Both the position numbers and the translations under genes were made by a program. From CAYHCE01 sp964355015 (GTDB taxonomy: Bacteria > Cyanobacteriota > Cyanobacteriia > PCC-6307 > Cyanobiaceae), in assembly GCA_964355015.1 (NCBI GenBank), contig CAYHCE010000064.1:1-10169 (forward strand): DNA of 10,169 bases. The letters run 5' to 3'. The notes under the pieces are model-generated. The model had not been told where the DNA came from and did no database searches. It saw only the letters and a program-made list of their open reading frames with translations. This document shows, one piece after another, positions 1 to 5,998 of this stretch (its first letter is position 1; each line of letters starts with the position of its first letter).

Positions 1-557
1 CCGATTCCAAGGGCCGCACGGTGGACTTCAAGAACACCCTGATCATCATGACCTCGAACATCGGTTCGAAGGTGATCGAGAAGGGCGGCGGCGGCCTCGG
101 TTTCGAGTTCTCCGGCGCTGCGGTCGAGGAAACCCAGTACAACCGAATCCGATCGTTGGTGAACGAAGAACTGAAGCAGTACTTCCGCCCCGAGTTCCTC
201 AACCGTCTCGACGAGATCATCGTCTTCCGGCAACTCAGCCGCGATGAGGTCAAGCAGATTGCCGAGATCATGCTGCGCGAGGTGTTCGGCCGCATGCAGG
301 AGAAAGGTATCGTTCTGTCCGTCACCGAGGCGTTCAAGGAGCGGCTGGTGGAGGAGGGCTACAACCCCAGCTACGGCGCACGTCCCCTGCGCCGAGCCGT
401 GATGCGCCTGCTCGAAGACTCCCTGGCGGAGGAATTCCTCTCCGGCCGTCTGAAGGAAGGCGATTCCGCCCTTGTCGATGTCAACGACGAGAAACAGGTC
501 GTGATCCGCCACCAGACGGTGGTCGCGGAGCCCGAACTGGCCGGTGCCAGCGTCTGA
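1..557 (+). CDS. clpC: ClpC-type Hsp100 AAA+ chaperone, C-terminal part (5' end outside window)
   Basis: This is the last 184 or so residues of a ClpC ATPase, the unfoldase that feeds substrates to the ClpP/ClpR protease in the cytoplasm. The reading frame is already open at base 3 (Asp-Ser-Lys-Gly-Arg-Thr), so the gene continues off the left edge and the GTG at 21 is an internal valine. Visible second AAA+ module elements are the sensor-1 stretch TLIIMTSNIGS (about 39-71), the glycine-rich GGGGLGFEF typical of cyanobacterial and plastid ClpC, the arginine-finger segment EFLNRLDEI (about 190-220), and the sensor-2 motif GARPLRRAV (about 376-402). The tail after the small D2 domain is short and ends in GASV. 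Family assignment is very secure. ClpC rather than ClpB is favoured by the GGGGLGFEF segment and the short tail. Confidence 0.96.
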   Translation, partial: DSKGRTVDFKNTLIIMTSNIGSKVIEKGGGGLGFEFSGAAVEETQYNRIRSLVNEELKQYFRPEFLNRLDEIIVFRQLSRDEVKQIAEIMLREVFGRMQEKGIVLSVTEAFKERLVEEGYNPSYGARPLRRAVMRLLEDSLAEEFLSGRLKEGDSALVDVNDEKQVVIRHQTVVAEPELAGASV

Positions 558-570
558 CGACCACGCCTCG

Positions 571-1728
571 ATGGTGACCGCCCTCAGTCAGCATGCGATC
601 GCCCCCGCCCGTCTGGTGCGGGGGCCTTCGGCATGGTCGTTCTCACTCGACTCCCTGCCCTCCCTCTGCCGCCGCCCGTTGCTGCTGGGCCGCAGCCAGG
701 CCACCGCACACCTGCGAGTCCAGGCCTGCGCCGATCTGATGCACCTGGGACTCGAACCCCTGCCCGGCACCCTGCGGTTCGACTGTTGCGAGGATGACCT
801 CCAGCGTCTGGCGGCGGAAGCCCGGGCCGGCCGCTGCGACGGGGTGATCTCCATGGGAGGTGGCAAGGTGCTGGACGCGGGCAAGCTGCTGGCCCATCGC
901 CTCGGTCTGGCCTGCATCACCGTCCCCACCAGCGCCGCCACCTGCGCTGGCTGGACCGCCCTGGCCAACCTCTATTCAGCCGATGGCGCCTTCCGCTCCG
1001 ATGTGGCGCTGGATCGATGCCCCGACCTGCTGATCTTCGATCACGATTTCGTGCTGCAGGCTCCCCCGCGCACGTTGGCCAGCGGGATCGCCGATGCCAT
1101 CGCCAAGTGGTACGAGGCTTCAGTGAGCAGCGGCGCCAGCGGCGATGGCCTCGTGCAGCAGGCGGTGCAGCAGGCCCGTGTTCTCCGCGATCAGTTGCTG
1201 CTGGAGGGGGAGGCCGCCATGGCCGAACCCGGTGGCGAGGCCTGGGTGCGGGTGGCGGAGGCTGCGGCGCTCACGGCCGGCCTGATCGGTGGCCTGGGCG
1301 GGGCCCGCTGCCGCACCGTGGCTGCCCACGCCGTCCACAACGGCCTCACTCAGCTGCCCGCCTGCCATCACCTTCTCCACGGCGAGAAGGTGGGCTTTGG
1401 CGTTCTCACCCAGCTGCGGCTGGAGGAGTTGCTCGGTGGCCACCGCCTGGCCAGCCAGGCCCGCCGCCAGCTGATCCCCTTCTTCAGGGCCCTGGATCTG
1501 CCGGTGAGCCTCGAGGAGCTCGACCTCGCCGAGGCCAGCCTCAACGACCTCAACACCGTCTGCGACTTCGCCGTGCTCCCCGGCTCTGATCTGCACCATC
1601 TGCCCTTCCCCGTGAACGCCAACGACCTGCTGACCGCCATGGTGAGCACCACGGCCTCGGAGCATGGGACCGAAGCGGCTCCAGCCCCATGCTCCGAGGC
1701 CAGCCGCTGCCCTGAGATCAGCCCTTGA
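571..1728 (+). CDS. Iron-containing (GldA-like) alcohol/glycerol dehydrogenase family protein
   Basis: A 385-residue cytoplasmic dehydrogenase of the metal-dependent glycerol dehydrogenase / sn-glycerol-1-phosphate dehydrogenase superfamily. Numbered from ATG 571, the nucleotide-binding motif GGGKVLDAGK is at 96-105 and the PTSAATCAGWTALAN loop at 119-133. Likely metal ligands are Asp175 (SGIADAIAKW), His256 (HAVHNGLT) and His270 (LHGEKVGFG), matching the Asp/His/His set of bacterial GldA. All look intact, so the enzyme should be active, but the substrate cannot be read from sequence. A GTG at 544 would give nine more residues and overlap clpC by 14 nt. ATG 571 is preferred because conservation-like sequence (HAIAPARLVRG) begins shortly after it and it avoids the overlap. 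The last 25 or so residues look non-conserved and are partly encoded by a perfect inverted repeat. The gene follows clpC closely and overlaps the hydrolase gene, suggesting co-transcription. Confidence 0.88.
   Translation: MVTALSQHAIAPARLVRGPSAWSFSLDSLPSLCRRPLLLGRSQATAHLRVQACADLMHLGLEPLPGTLRFDCCEDDLQRLAAEARAGRCDGVISMGGGKVLDAGKLLAHRLGLACITVPTSAATCAGWTALANLYSADGAFRSDVALDRCPDLLIFDHDFVLQAPPRTLASGIADAIAKWYEASVSSGASGDGLVQQAVQQARVLRDQLLLEGEAAMAEPGGEAWVRVAEAAALTAGLIGGLGGARCRTVAAHAVHNGLTQLPACHHLLHGEKVGFGVLTQLRLEELLGGHRLASQARRQLIPFFRALDLPVSLEELDLAEASLNDLNTVCDFAVLPGSDLHHLPFPVNANDLLTAMVSTTASEHGTEAAPAPCSEASRCPEISP
601..625 (+). terminator. GC-rich hairpin just after clpC, inside the start of the dehydrogenase gene
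   Basis: GCCCCCGC (601-608) pairs perfectly with GCGGGGGC (618-625) around a 9-nt loop, 43 nt after the clpC stop. CCTTCGG follows, with no real T-tract. It resembles picocyanobacterial terminator stems but lies in coding sequence of the downstream gene, so it may act as a weak terminator or attenuator between clpC and the dehydrogenase. The only HIP1 octamer I found (GCGATCGC, 595-602) touches its left arm. Pairing is seen; function is inferred. Confidence 0.4.
1653..1701. repeat. Perfect 16-bp inverted repeat in the 3' coding end of the dehydrogenase gene
   Basis: The arm at 1653-1668 (GGCCTCGGAGCATGGG) is the exact reverse complement of 1686-1701, with a 17-nt spacer. The repeat begins 76 nt before the stop codon and ends 24 nt before the TTG start of the hydrolase gene. 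It lies in a C-terminal segment (SEHGTEAAPAPCSEAS) that does not look like part of the dehydrogenase fold. As RNA it would form a very stable stem. There is no T-tract, so it is not a standard Rho-independent terminator. It could limit expression of the next gene, protect the upstream mRNA, or be the remnant of a small inserted palindromic element. Confidence 0.8.
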
Positions 1729-2615
1729 GCCGCTTCCCCCAGGCGGAGTGGTGCCAGGGTCCGGAGTTGATCGCCAGAGCCGCCCGCAACCTGCTCGATC
1801 CCCAGGGGCGTGACCTGGCTGGACGCGTGCAGTGGTGGGAGCTGCCGGGATACAGCGGGCGCTGGCCCGTGGCTGTGCTTGGAGAGGGCAGACCCCTGCT
1901 GCTCCTGCATGGCTTCGACAGTTCCCTGCTTGAGTTCCGCCGGCTGGCGCCGCTGCTGGCACCCCGCTTTCGCCTCTACATTCCCGACCTCTACGGTTTC
2001 GGCTTCAGCCCCCGATCCGCCGCCGGCAGGTACGACCCCAGCGGTGTGCTCGACCACCTCATGGCCGTGGTGGAGATGATCGAGGCGGTCTCAGCCCCAG
2101 ACTCACCACCGCCCCTGGGCGTCATCGGCGCCTCCATGGGCGGATCTGCGGCGGTGGAGCTGGCCCGGCGCCTGCCCGAGCGGGTGGACCGTCTGCTCTT
2201 GCTGGCACCCGCCGGTCTCACCGGACGTCCGATGCCCCTGCCCCCCCTGCTGGATCGCCTGGGGGTGTGGTTTCTCGCCCTGCCGGGGGTGAGGCGCGGG
2301 CTCTGCCGACAGGCCTTTGCCCACCCTGACGCCAGTGTGGGGCCCGCCGAAGAGGAGATCGCCTCGCTGCACCTGCAGGTGATCGGCTGGGGCGAGGCGC
2401 TGGGCCACTTTGCCCGCAGCGGAGGTTTCGCCGGCTGCGGCGCGCCCCTGCCGGTCCAGCCCCTGAAAGTGCTGTGGGGAGCCGATGACCGGATCCTGCG
2501 GCAGCCGCAGAAGCGGGCTGCCCTGGCCCTGCTGGGTGATCGGGTCGAGGAATTGACGGCCTGCGGCCATCTGCCGCATCTGGACCGACCCGAGGCCGTG
2601 GCTGCCGCCTGCTGA
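1725..2615 (+). CDS. Alpha/beta-fold hydrolase
   Basis: A 296-residue alpha/beta hydrolase with a complete catalytic set. The oxyanion-hole motif LLLHGFDSS is at 59-67 and the nucleophile elbow GASMGG at 135-140, making Ser137 the nucleophile. The acid is probably Asp255 (or Asp254) in WGADDRIL, and the base is His282 in CGHLPHLDRPE. No signal peptide is evident, so it is probably cytoplasmic. The substrate is unknown: the family includes esterases, lipases, haloalkane dehalogenases and C-C hydrolases, and nothing here decides between them. The start is taken as TTG 1725, which overlaps the upstream stop (TTGA). The only upstream ATG in this frame, at 1689, runs into a stop at 1713. The C-terminus ends only 14 residues after the catalytic His, slightly short for the family. 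Coupling to the dehydrogenase gene is likely from the 4-nt overlap. Confidence 0.88.
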   Translation: MSRFPQAEWCQGPELIARAARNLLDPQGRDLAGRVQWWELPGYSGRWPVAVLGEGRPLLLLHGFDSSLLEFRRLAPLLAPRFRLYIPDLYGFGFSPRSAAGRYDPSGVLDHLMAVVEMIEAVSAPDSPPPLGVIGASMGGSAAVELARRLPERVDRLLLLAPAGLTGRPMPLPPLLDRLGVWFLALPGVRRGLCRQAFAHPDASVGPAEEEIASLHLQVIGWGEALGHFARSGGFAGCGAPLPVQPLKVLWGADDRILRQPQKRAALALLGDRVEELTACGHLPHLDRPEAVAAAC

Positions 2616-2629
2616 CGGAGGCGGCAGCC
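2600..2629. terminator. Hairpin spanning the hydrolase stop codon, between convergent genes
   Basis: An 11-bp perfect stem (2600-2610 with 2619-2629) and an 8-nt loop sit across the hydrolase stop codon, 23 bp from the stop of the convergent outer-membrane protein gene. Its placement suggests a bidirectional terminator. Neither side shows a clear T-run, so the efficiency of any Rho-independent termination is uncertain. Confidence 0.5.
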
Positions 2630-2651
2630 GGAGGGCCTGCGGGATCCCGAC

Positions 2652-3608
2652 TCACCAGAGGCCGCGGATCGGTGCCGACTCTGGAACGGGCTGCACGAAG
2701 GGTGCAGGTTCGGGTTGAGGCTCCGGCTGGGGGGTCGGGGCTGGTGTCACCACCACCGCCGTGGGAGCCGGCTGGCCGAAGCGGTAGCGGAAGCCCACCT
2801 TGGCGCCGAAATCGTTGTAAGAGTCGTAGCGGATGTTGTCGCCACTGAATCCGGAGGCGCCGGAGTAGGTGCCCTCGACATAGACATCACTGGCGTTGCT
2901 CACGCCGTAGCTGACCCCCACCTTCGCCTGCCAGCCAAATAGACCTTGATTCGCGGATCCGGTGGAGACGCTGTCACCGCCACTGGAGACCTTGATGCGG
3001 GGAGTGCTCAGGTTGGTATAACCAACACCGCCACCGATGTAAGGAGTCCAGCGGCTACCGGTACTGATATCCCAGTAACCACTGGCGAAGACGTCATTCT
3101 TGTTGATGATACCGGAGGAACTGAGATCGTAGTTGTTCCCGTTGTCAGAGAAGGATACCTGGTTGACGCTGGCCCGGGTGTAGACGTAACTCAGCTCGGC
3201 GCGGATTGCCCCGAAGTCATAGCCAACCGCGAGATCGCCGGAGAAGCCGCCACCAAAACTCAGATCGCCGTTGACGTTCTCGAAGCCGCTTTCCTCCAGG
3301 TTGCGGGTGCGGAAGCCCGTTTCGGAAGGCCATGCAGCGCCGAGGCCCAAGCCGACGTACCAACCGGTGGCCTGCTGATAGAGCGGCGCTGCGCTGCTGC
3401 CATAGCTCTGAGCGACGGTGGCATTGGTCGTAGCGCGGGGCTCAGAGGTGGGGCTGAGGGCGATGGCTGCGCCGTCGGGGGCGAGCAGGGCCGCCGCCCC
3501 AGGGGCCGCGACGGCGGGCTCGGCGGCACGGGCTGGGATGGCGAGGAAGGCGCCCGCGGCACTGGCGGCAAAACCTGACAGCACGATGAAAGGAATACGG
3601 AAGTTCAT
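2652..3608 (-). CDS. Outer-membrane beta-barrel protein (OmpA/opacity-like barrel) with proline-rich tail
   Basis: A 318-residue secreted protein. Residues 1-28 form a signal peptide (hydrophobic core, IPARA cleavage region before AEP). Residues 29-78 are an Ala/Pro/Thr-rich linker. Residues 79-278 carry alternating aromatic and glycine strands (GWYVGLGLGAAW, GDLAVGYDFGAIRAELSYVY, YIGGGVGYTNL, WQAKVGVSYG, AKVGFRYRFG) typical of an 8-stranded OMP_b-brl type barrel. A Pro/Glu/Gln-rich segment (280-318) then follows and ends in Trp. It probably sits in the outer membrane; pore, adhesin or structural role is unknown. It is not a large SLH-domain cyanobacterial porin, since no SLH domain is seen and the protein is too short. 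Base composition is visibly less GC-rich than its neighbours in the barrel-coding part, which may reflect Asn/Tyr/Ser-rich barrel composition. It is monocistronic, with convergent and divergent neighbours. ATG 3608 is followed directly by a good signal peptide, supporting the start. Confidence 0.85.
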   Translation of the reverse strand: MNFRIPFIVLSGFAASAAGAFLAIPARAAEPAVAAPGAAALLAPDGAAIALSPTSEPRATTNATVAQSYGSSAAPLYQQATGWYVGLGLGAAWPSETGFRTRNLEESGFENVNGDLSFGGGFSGDLAVGYDFGAIRAELSYVYTRASVNQVSFSDNGNNYDLSSSGIINKNDVFASGYWDISTGSRWTPYIGGGVGYTNLSTPRIKVSSGGDSVSTGSANQGLFGWQAKVGVSYGVSNASDVYVEGTYSGASGFSGDNIRYDSYNDFGAKVGFRYRFGQPAPTAVVVTPAPTPQPEPQPEPAPFVQPVPESAPIRGLW

Positions 3609-3617
3609 GACGGGAAC

Positions 3618-3640
3618 TCTAGTTTAATTCTTCTATAGTC
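3618..3640 (-). promoter_or_regulatory. AT-rich promoter-like patch upstream of the outer-membrane protein gene
   Basis: This is a conspicuous AT-rich island in an otherwise GC-rich region, 10-32 nt upstream of the barrel gene ATG. On the minus strand TATAGA (3637-3632) could be a -10 element, giving a short leader. On the plus strand the same bases include TATAGT (3634-3639), which could serve the DUF2993 gene about 125 nt downstream. No convincing -35 is visible for either. The composition is seen; promoter activity is inferred. Confidence 0.4.
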
Positions 3641-3647
3641 ACGCCCG

Positions 3648-3680
3648 AGTCCTTCAGGCCACAAGCCGGCCAGTCCTTCA
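3648..3680 (-). repeat. Tandem direct repeat of TGAAGGACT upstream of the outer-membrane protein gene
   Basis: The minus-strand nonamer TGAAGGACT occurs at 3656-3648 and again at 3680-3672, exactly 24 nt apart. The proximal copy overlaps the -35 region expected for the TATAGA patch. It is a candidate tandem operator for an activator or repressor of the barrel gene. Two copies of nine bases in a short spacer could also be chance. Confidence 0.4.
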
Positions 3681-3735
3681 TCCGGCCGCCAGCGACACCT
3701 GATGGCCAGCTGGAGGCAGTGGAGCCGACTCTGTT

Positions 3736-3743
3736 AGGAGGAG
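3736..3743 (+). promoter_or_regulatory. Strong Shine-Dalgarno-like AGGAGGAG, oddly placed
   Basis: AGGAGGAG is the strongest anti-16S match in the divergent spacer, but it ends 19 nt before the ATG of the DUF2993 gene, much farther than usual. No canonical start in the DUF2993 frame lies at normal spacing; codons 3748-3760 are Ser, Asp, Leu, Ala and Cys. It may be fortuitous, or reach ATG 3763 only with an unusually long spacer. Confidence 0.3.
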
Positions 3744-3762
3744 CCATTCCGACCTCGCCTGC

Positions 3763-4419
3763 ATGGCTGGAGCCGAACCTGCACAGCCGTCGCGTTCGCC
3801 CAGCAGCGGTCCTTTGCTGCAGCTGCTGGCATCAGGCCTCCAGCTCTGGATCCGCAGCCAATGCGAAGCCGTCAAGAGCCTGGAGATTCAGCTGCACGGC
3901 TCCGCCCTGAACCTGCTGCGCGGACGCCTCGACGGGGTGAGCCTGATGGCCCGCCAGGTGGTGTATCAGGGCCTGGAGATCGAACATGTCCAGCTGCGGA
4001 GCGATCCCCTGCGCATCCAGGTCGGTGGGGTTCTGCGCGGCCAGCCGGTGCAGCTGGAGCATGCGTTCCTGATCCGCGGCACGGTGGCATTCACGGCCGA
4101 TGGGTTGAACAGTTCCATGAACCGTCCCCGCTGGAGGGATCTCAGTGACCAGCTCGGTGACCAGCTGCTGGGCCTGGGGCCCCTCCGGCAGCTGCGCATC
4201 AGCCGCGGCATCCTGATCGTCGCCGCCGAGGCCCGGGGAGAACCCCGGCTGATGGAGCTGGAAACCCTCCCTGAGGCCGACCAGGGCAGTGTCGTGATCC
4301 GTGACCTCAACGGGCTGCTGCGGGGGCGCCTGCCGATGGACCCCAACATCCGCATCGAGCGGGCCACCCTCGAGGCCGACATGCTCCAGCTCGAGGGCCA
4401 GGCCCGGGTCTCCCCCTGA
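3763..4419 (+). CDS. DUF2993 / LmeA-like phospholipid-binding protein
   Basis: A 218-residue protein resembling the DUF2993 family, whose actinobacterial member LmeA is a periplasmic phospholipid-binding protein. Features typical of the cyanobacterial branch are the LQLWIRSQCEAVKSLEIQL segment (27-45), the LLRGRLDGVSLMARQVVYQGL core (51-71) and the closing IRIERATLEADMLQLEGQA. No clear signal peptide or membrane segment is present, unlike LmeA, so location is uncertain; it may associate with membranes from the cytoplasmic side. ATG 3763 is the only canonical in-frame start after the stop at 3700. It is divergent from the barrel gene and convergent with cdsA, so it is transcribed alone. A role in lipid or membrane homeostasis is inferred from the family only. 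Confidence 0.75.
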   Translation: MAGAEPAQPSRSPSSGPLLQLLASGLQLWIRSQCEAVKSLEIQLHGSALNLLRGRLDGVSLMARQVVYQGLEIEHVQLRSDPLRIQVGGVLRGQPVQLEHAFLIRGTVAFTADGLNSSMNRPRWRDLSDQLGDQLLGLGPLRQLRISRGILIVAAEARGEPRLMELETLPEADQGSVVIRDLNGLLRGRLPMDPNIRIERATLEADMLQLEGQARVSP

Positions 4420-4449
4420 GTCAACCCCCTGCCGGCGCGGGCCTGATCA

Positions 4450-4470
4450 GCCCCTCAGCCCAGCAGGGGC
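4450..4470. terminator. Short hairpin across the cdsA stop codon
   Basis: GCCCCT (4450-4455) pairs with AGGGGC (4465-4470) around a 9-nt loop at the end of cdsA, close to the convergent DUF2993 gene end (35-bp spacer, 4420-4454). The stem is only six base pairs and has no T-tract on either strand, so a terminator role is tentative. Confidence 0.3.
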
Positions 4471-5339
4471 ACCAGCAGGGTCACGAAGTAATAGACCACC
4501 GCCGGCGTGAACAGGAAACTGTCGATCCGGTCAAGGATGCCTCCATGCCCGGGGATGGCATCACCGGAATCCTTCACACCCGCATCCCGCTTCATCATCG
4601 ATTCGGTGAGGTCGCCCACCAGGGCGAACAGCGACACCATGCCCCCCAGCAGGCCGCCGACCACCCAGCCCCAGCGCCAGCCCAGCAGCTGGCCGCCCAC
4701 CACGCCCACCAACACCGCGCTGACCACGCCGCCGAAGGCTCCCTCCACCGTCTTGCCGGGCGAGATGGGCGATAGGGGGTGGGCCCCGAAACGGCGGCCG
4801 ATCACGTAGGAGCCGATGTCGGTGGCCACCACCATCAGGCAGGCCATCAGGGTGAGCGCCATTCCCGGAGTGAAGGGCCAGCCGGCTCCCTGCAGATGGG
4901 GGGCCAGAGCGGGATCGACCAGATCACGCAACCGCAGCCAATGGCTGGGCAGAAAGCCCAGATAGAACAGCCCGAAGATCGAGGCGGCGATGTCGGCGAT
5001 GGTGCCGGTCACGGGCTGCAGCAACAACCAGCCGCAGATCACCGCGCCCGACACCGGCACCACCGACGCCGCCAGATCGACGGCCATGCCGCCGCCGCTG
5101 GCCCACTGGGTGGCGAACAGCAGCAGCTGGCAGGCCACCAGGGTGGTCTTGGTGGCGGGTCGGATGCCCTTGAACTGGGCCAGCCGGAAGAACTCCAGCA
5201 GGCCCAGGTGCACGATCACGCCCACCGCCACGGTGAACCACCAGCCCCCCAGGCTGACCACGACAAGGCCGAAGCCACCGGCCGCGAAGCCGCTGAACAG
5301 CCGTGAAAGCGAGGTGCGCGGCCGTGAACCCTGACTCAC
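4455..5339 (-). CDS. cdsA: Phosphatidate cytidylyltransferase (CDP-diglyceride synthase)
   Basis: A 294-residue integral membrane enzyme that makes CDP-diacylglycerol from phosphatidic acid and CTP, the precursor of phosphatidylglycerol, an essential thylakoid lipid. The CdsA family signature is complete at residues 247-273: Ser247, Lys250-Arg251, Lys256-Asp257, His265-Gly-Gly and Asp270-Arg-x-Asp273. The upstream TDIGSYVIGRRFG and SPGKTVEG motifs are also intact. Many hydrophobic segments are present from residue 15 onward. Length is normal. The start is GTG 5339, overlapping the stop of the CbiT-like gene by four bases (GTGA), which strongly suggests translational coupling. It is the last gene of a minus-strand cluster with the methyltransferase and the decarboxylase. 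Confidence 0.95.
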   Translation of the reverse strand: MSQGSRPRTSLSRLFSGFAAGGFGLVVVSLGGWWFTVAVGVIVHLGLLEFFRLAQFKGIRPATKTTLVACQLLLFATQWASGGGMAVDLAASVVPVSGAVICGWLLLQPVTGTIADIAASIFGLFYLGFLPSHWLRLRDLVDPALAPHLQGAGWPFTPGMALTLMACLMVVATDIGSYVIGRRFGAHPLSPISPGKTVEGAFGGVVSAVLVGVVGGQLLGWRWGWVVGGLLGGMVSLFALVGDLTESMMKRDAGVKDSGDAIPGHGGILDRIDSFLFTPAVVYYFVTLLVPLLG

Positions 5340-5986
5340 CCGTTGCGCTCGGCCGCGATCAGGAAGAGGGGCTCAGCCGCCGCCAGGCGGGCCTGGCTGC
5401 CGCGGCGCTGCATCCGATGGACCGTCGCCTGAACCACCTGAACGTCCCTGGCTTCCAGCTGGCCCAGGGTATCGGTCGCATCCACGAGCCCCTCCAGGCT
5501 GGCGGTGCTGATCACCAGCCGTCCCCGGGGCTGCAGGGCCGCCCAGACGGCGCGCAGCACGCTCGCCAGCGGTCGGCCCACCTCCAGGAGCACCCGGTCG
5601 GGGTGCTGCGGCAACAGGGAGAGTCCATCGGGCGCCTGGCCGGCGTGGATGTGCAGATTGTCGATGGCCAGGTGCCTCCGGTTGCGCTCCAGCAGCTCGA
5701 TCGCCTCCGGATCTCTCTCCAGGGTGTGCACCTGGCCCAGAGGCATCAGCCGGGCAATCTCGAGGGCCAGGGCACCGGTGCCGCCGCCCACGTCCCAGAC
5801 CGTGGAATCGGCCCTGGGGCGCAGGTGGGCCAGCAGCATCACCCTCAACTCCATCGGCGTGGGACTGAAGCCCGGGGCGTCTTCAAAGGCCTGATCAGGC
5901 AGACCCGGAGTGACGAAATCCCACTGGAAGGAAGAGTCTGACTCGGATCGCTGCGTTGGGTCTTCGCCTCGCTGCCTTGCGCCCAT
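5336..5986 (-). CDS. cbiT: CbiT-like precorrin C15-methyltransferase / decarboxylase
   Basis: A 216-residue class I SAM-dependent methyltransferase resembling CbiT, or the C-terminal half of CobL, which methylates C15 and decarboxylates the acetate side chain during corrin synthesis for cobalamin. The substrate-side segment FVTPGLPDQAFEDAPGFSPTPMELRVMLL (about 24-52) precedes the SAM motif I VWDVGGGTGALALEIARL (63-80). LERDPEAIELLERNRR (about 93-108) gives the acidic residue expected to bind the SAM ribose. No CbiE domain is attached, so this is a stand-alone form. The SAM loop reads GGGTG where many relatives have GAGTG. The first 20 or so residues are probably a flexible extension. ATG 5986 lies 12 nt after the decarboxylase stop, and the 3' end overlaps cdsA by four bases. 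A different methyl acceptor remains possible, since the assignment rests on motif recall. Confidence 0.75.
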   Translation of the reverse strand: MGARQRGEDPTQRSESDSSFQWDFVTPGLPDQAFEDAPGFSPTPMELRVMLLAHLRPRADSTVWDVGGGTGALALEIARLMPLGQVHTLERDPEAIELLERNRRHLAIDNLHIHAGQAPDGLSLLPQHPDRVLLEVGRPLASVLRAVWAALQPRGRLVISTASLEGLVDATDTLGQLEARDVQVVQATVHRMQRRGSQARLAAAEPLFLIAAERNG

Positions 5987-5998
5987 CCGCAGCGCCCA

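Noticed and set aside
595..602. HIP1 octamer GCGATCGC as a sign of HIP1 enrichment
   Set aside because: I found only one copy in about 10 kb, far below HIP1-rich cyanobacteria; it is consistent with a picocyanobacterium lacking enrichment and carries no function by itself.
1653..1708. H-type pseudoknot made of the 16-bp stem plus the 7-bp AGCGGCT/AGCCGCT pairing
   Set aside because: The connecting segment between the two 3' arms has zero nucleotides and would have to cross a 16-bp helix. The two pairings can only be alternatives, not coexist with the full stem.
1120..2057. Overlapping antisense frames of 280 and 229 codons across the dehydrogenase-hydrolase junction
   Set aside because: They cross two well-supported genes, including the inverted repeat, and give Ala/Gly/Gln-rich translations with no motif.
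2946..3578. A 210-codon open frame antisense to the outer-membrane protein
   Set aside because: The opposite strand encodes a signal peptide plus beta-barrel. The antisense product has repetitive Gly/Val/Thr composition that mirrors barrel codons.
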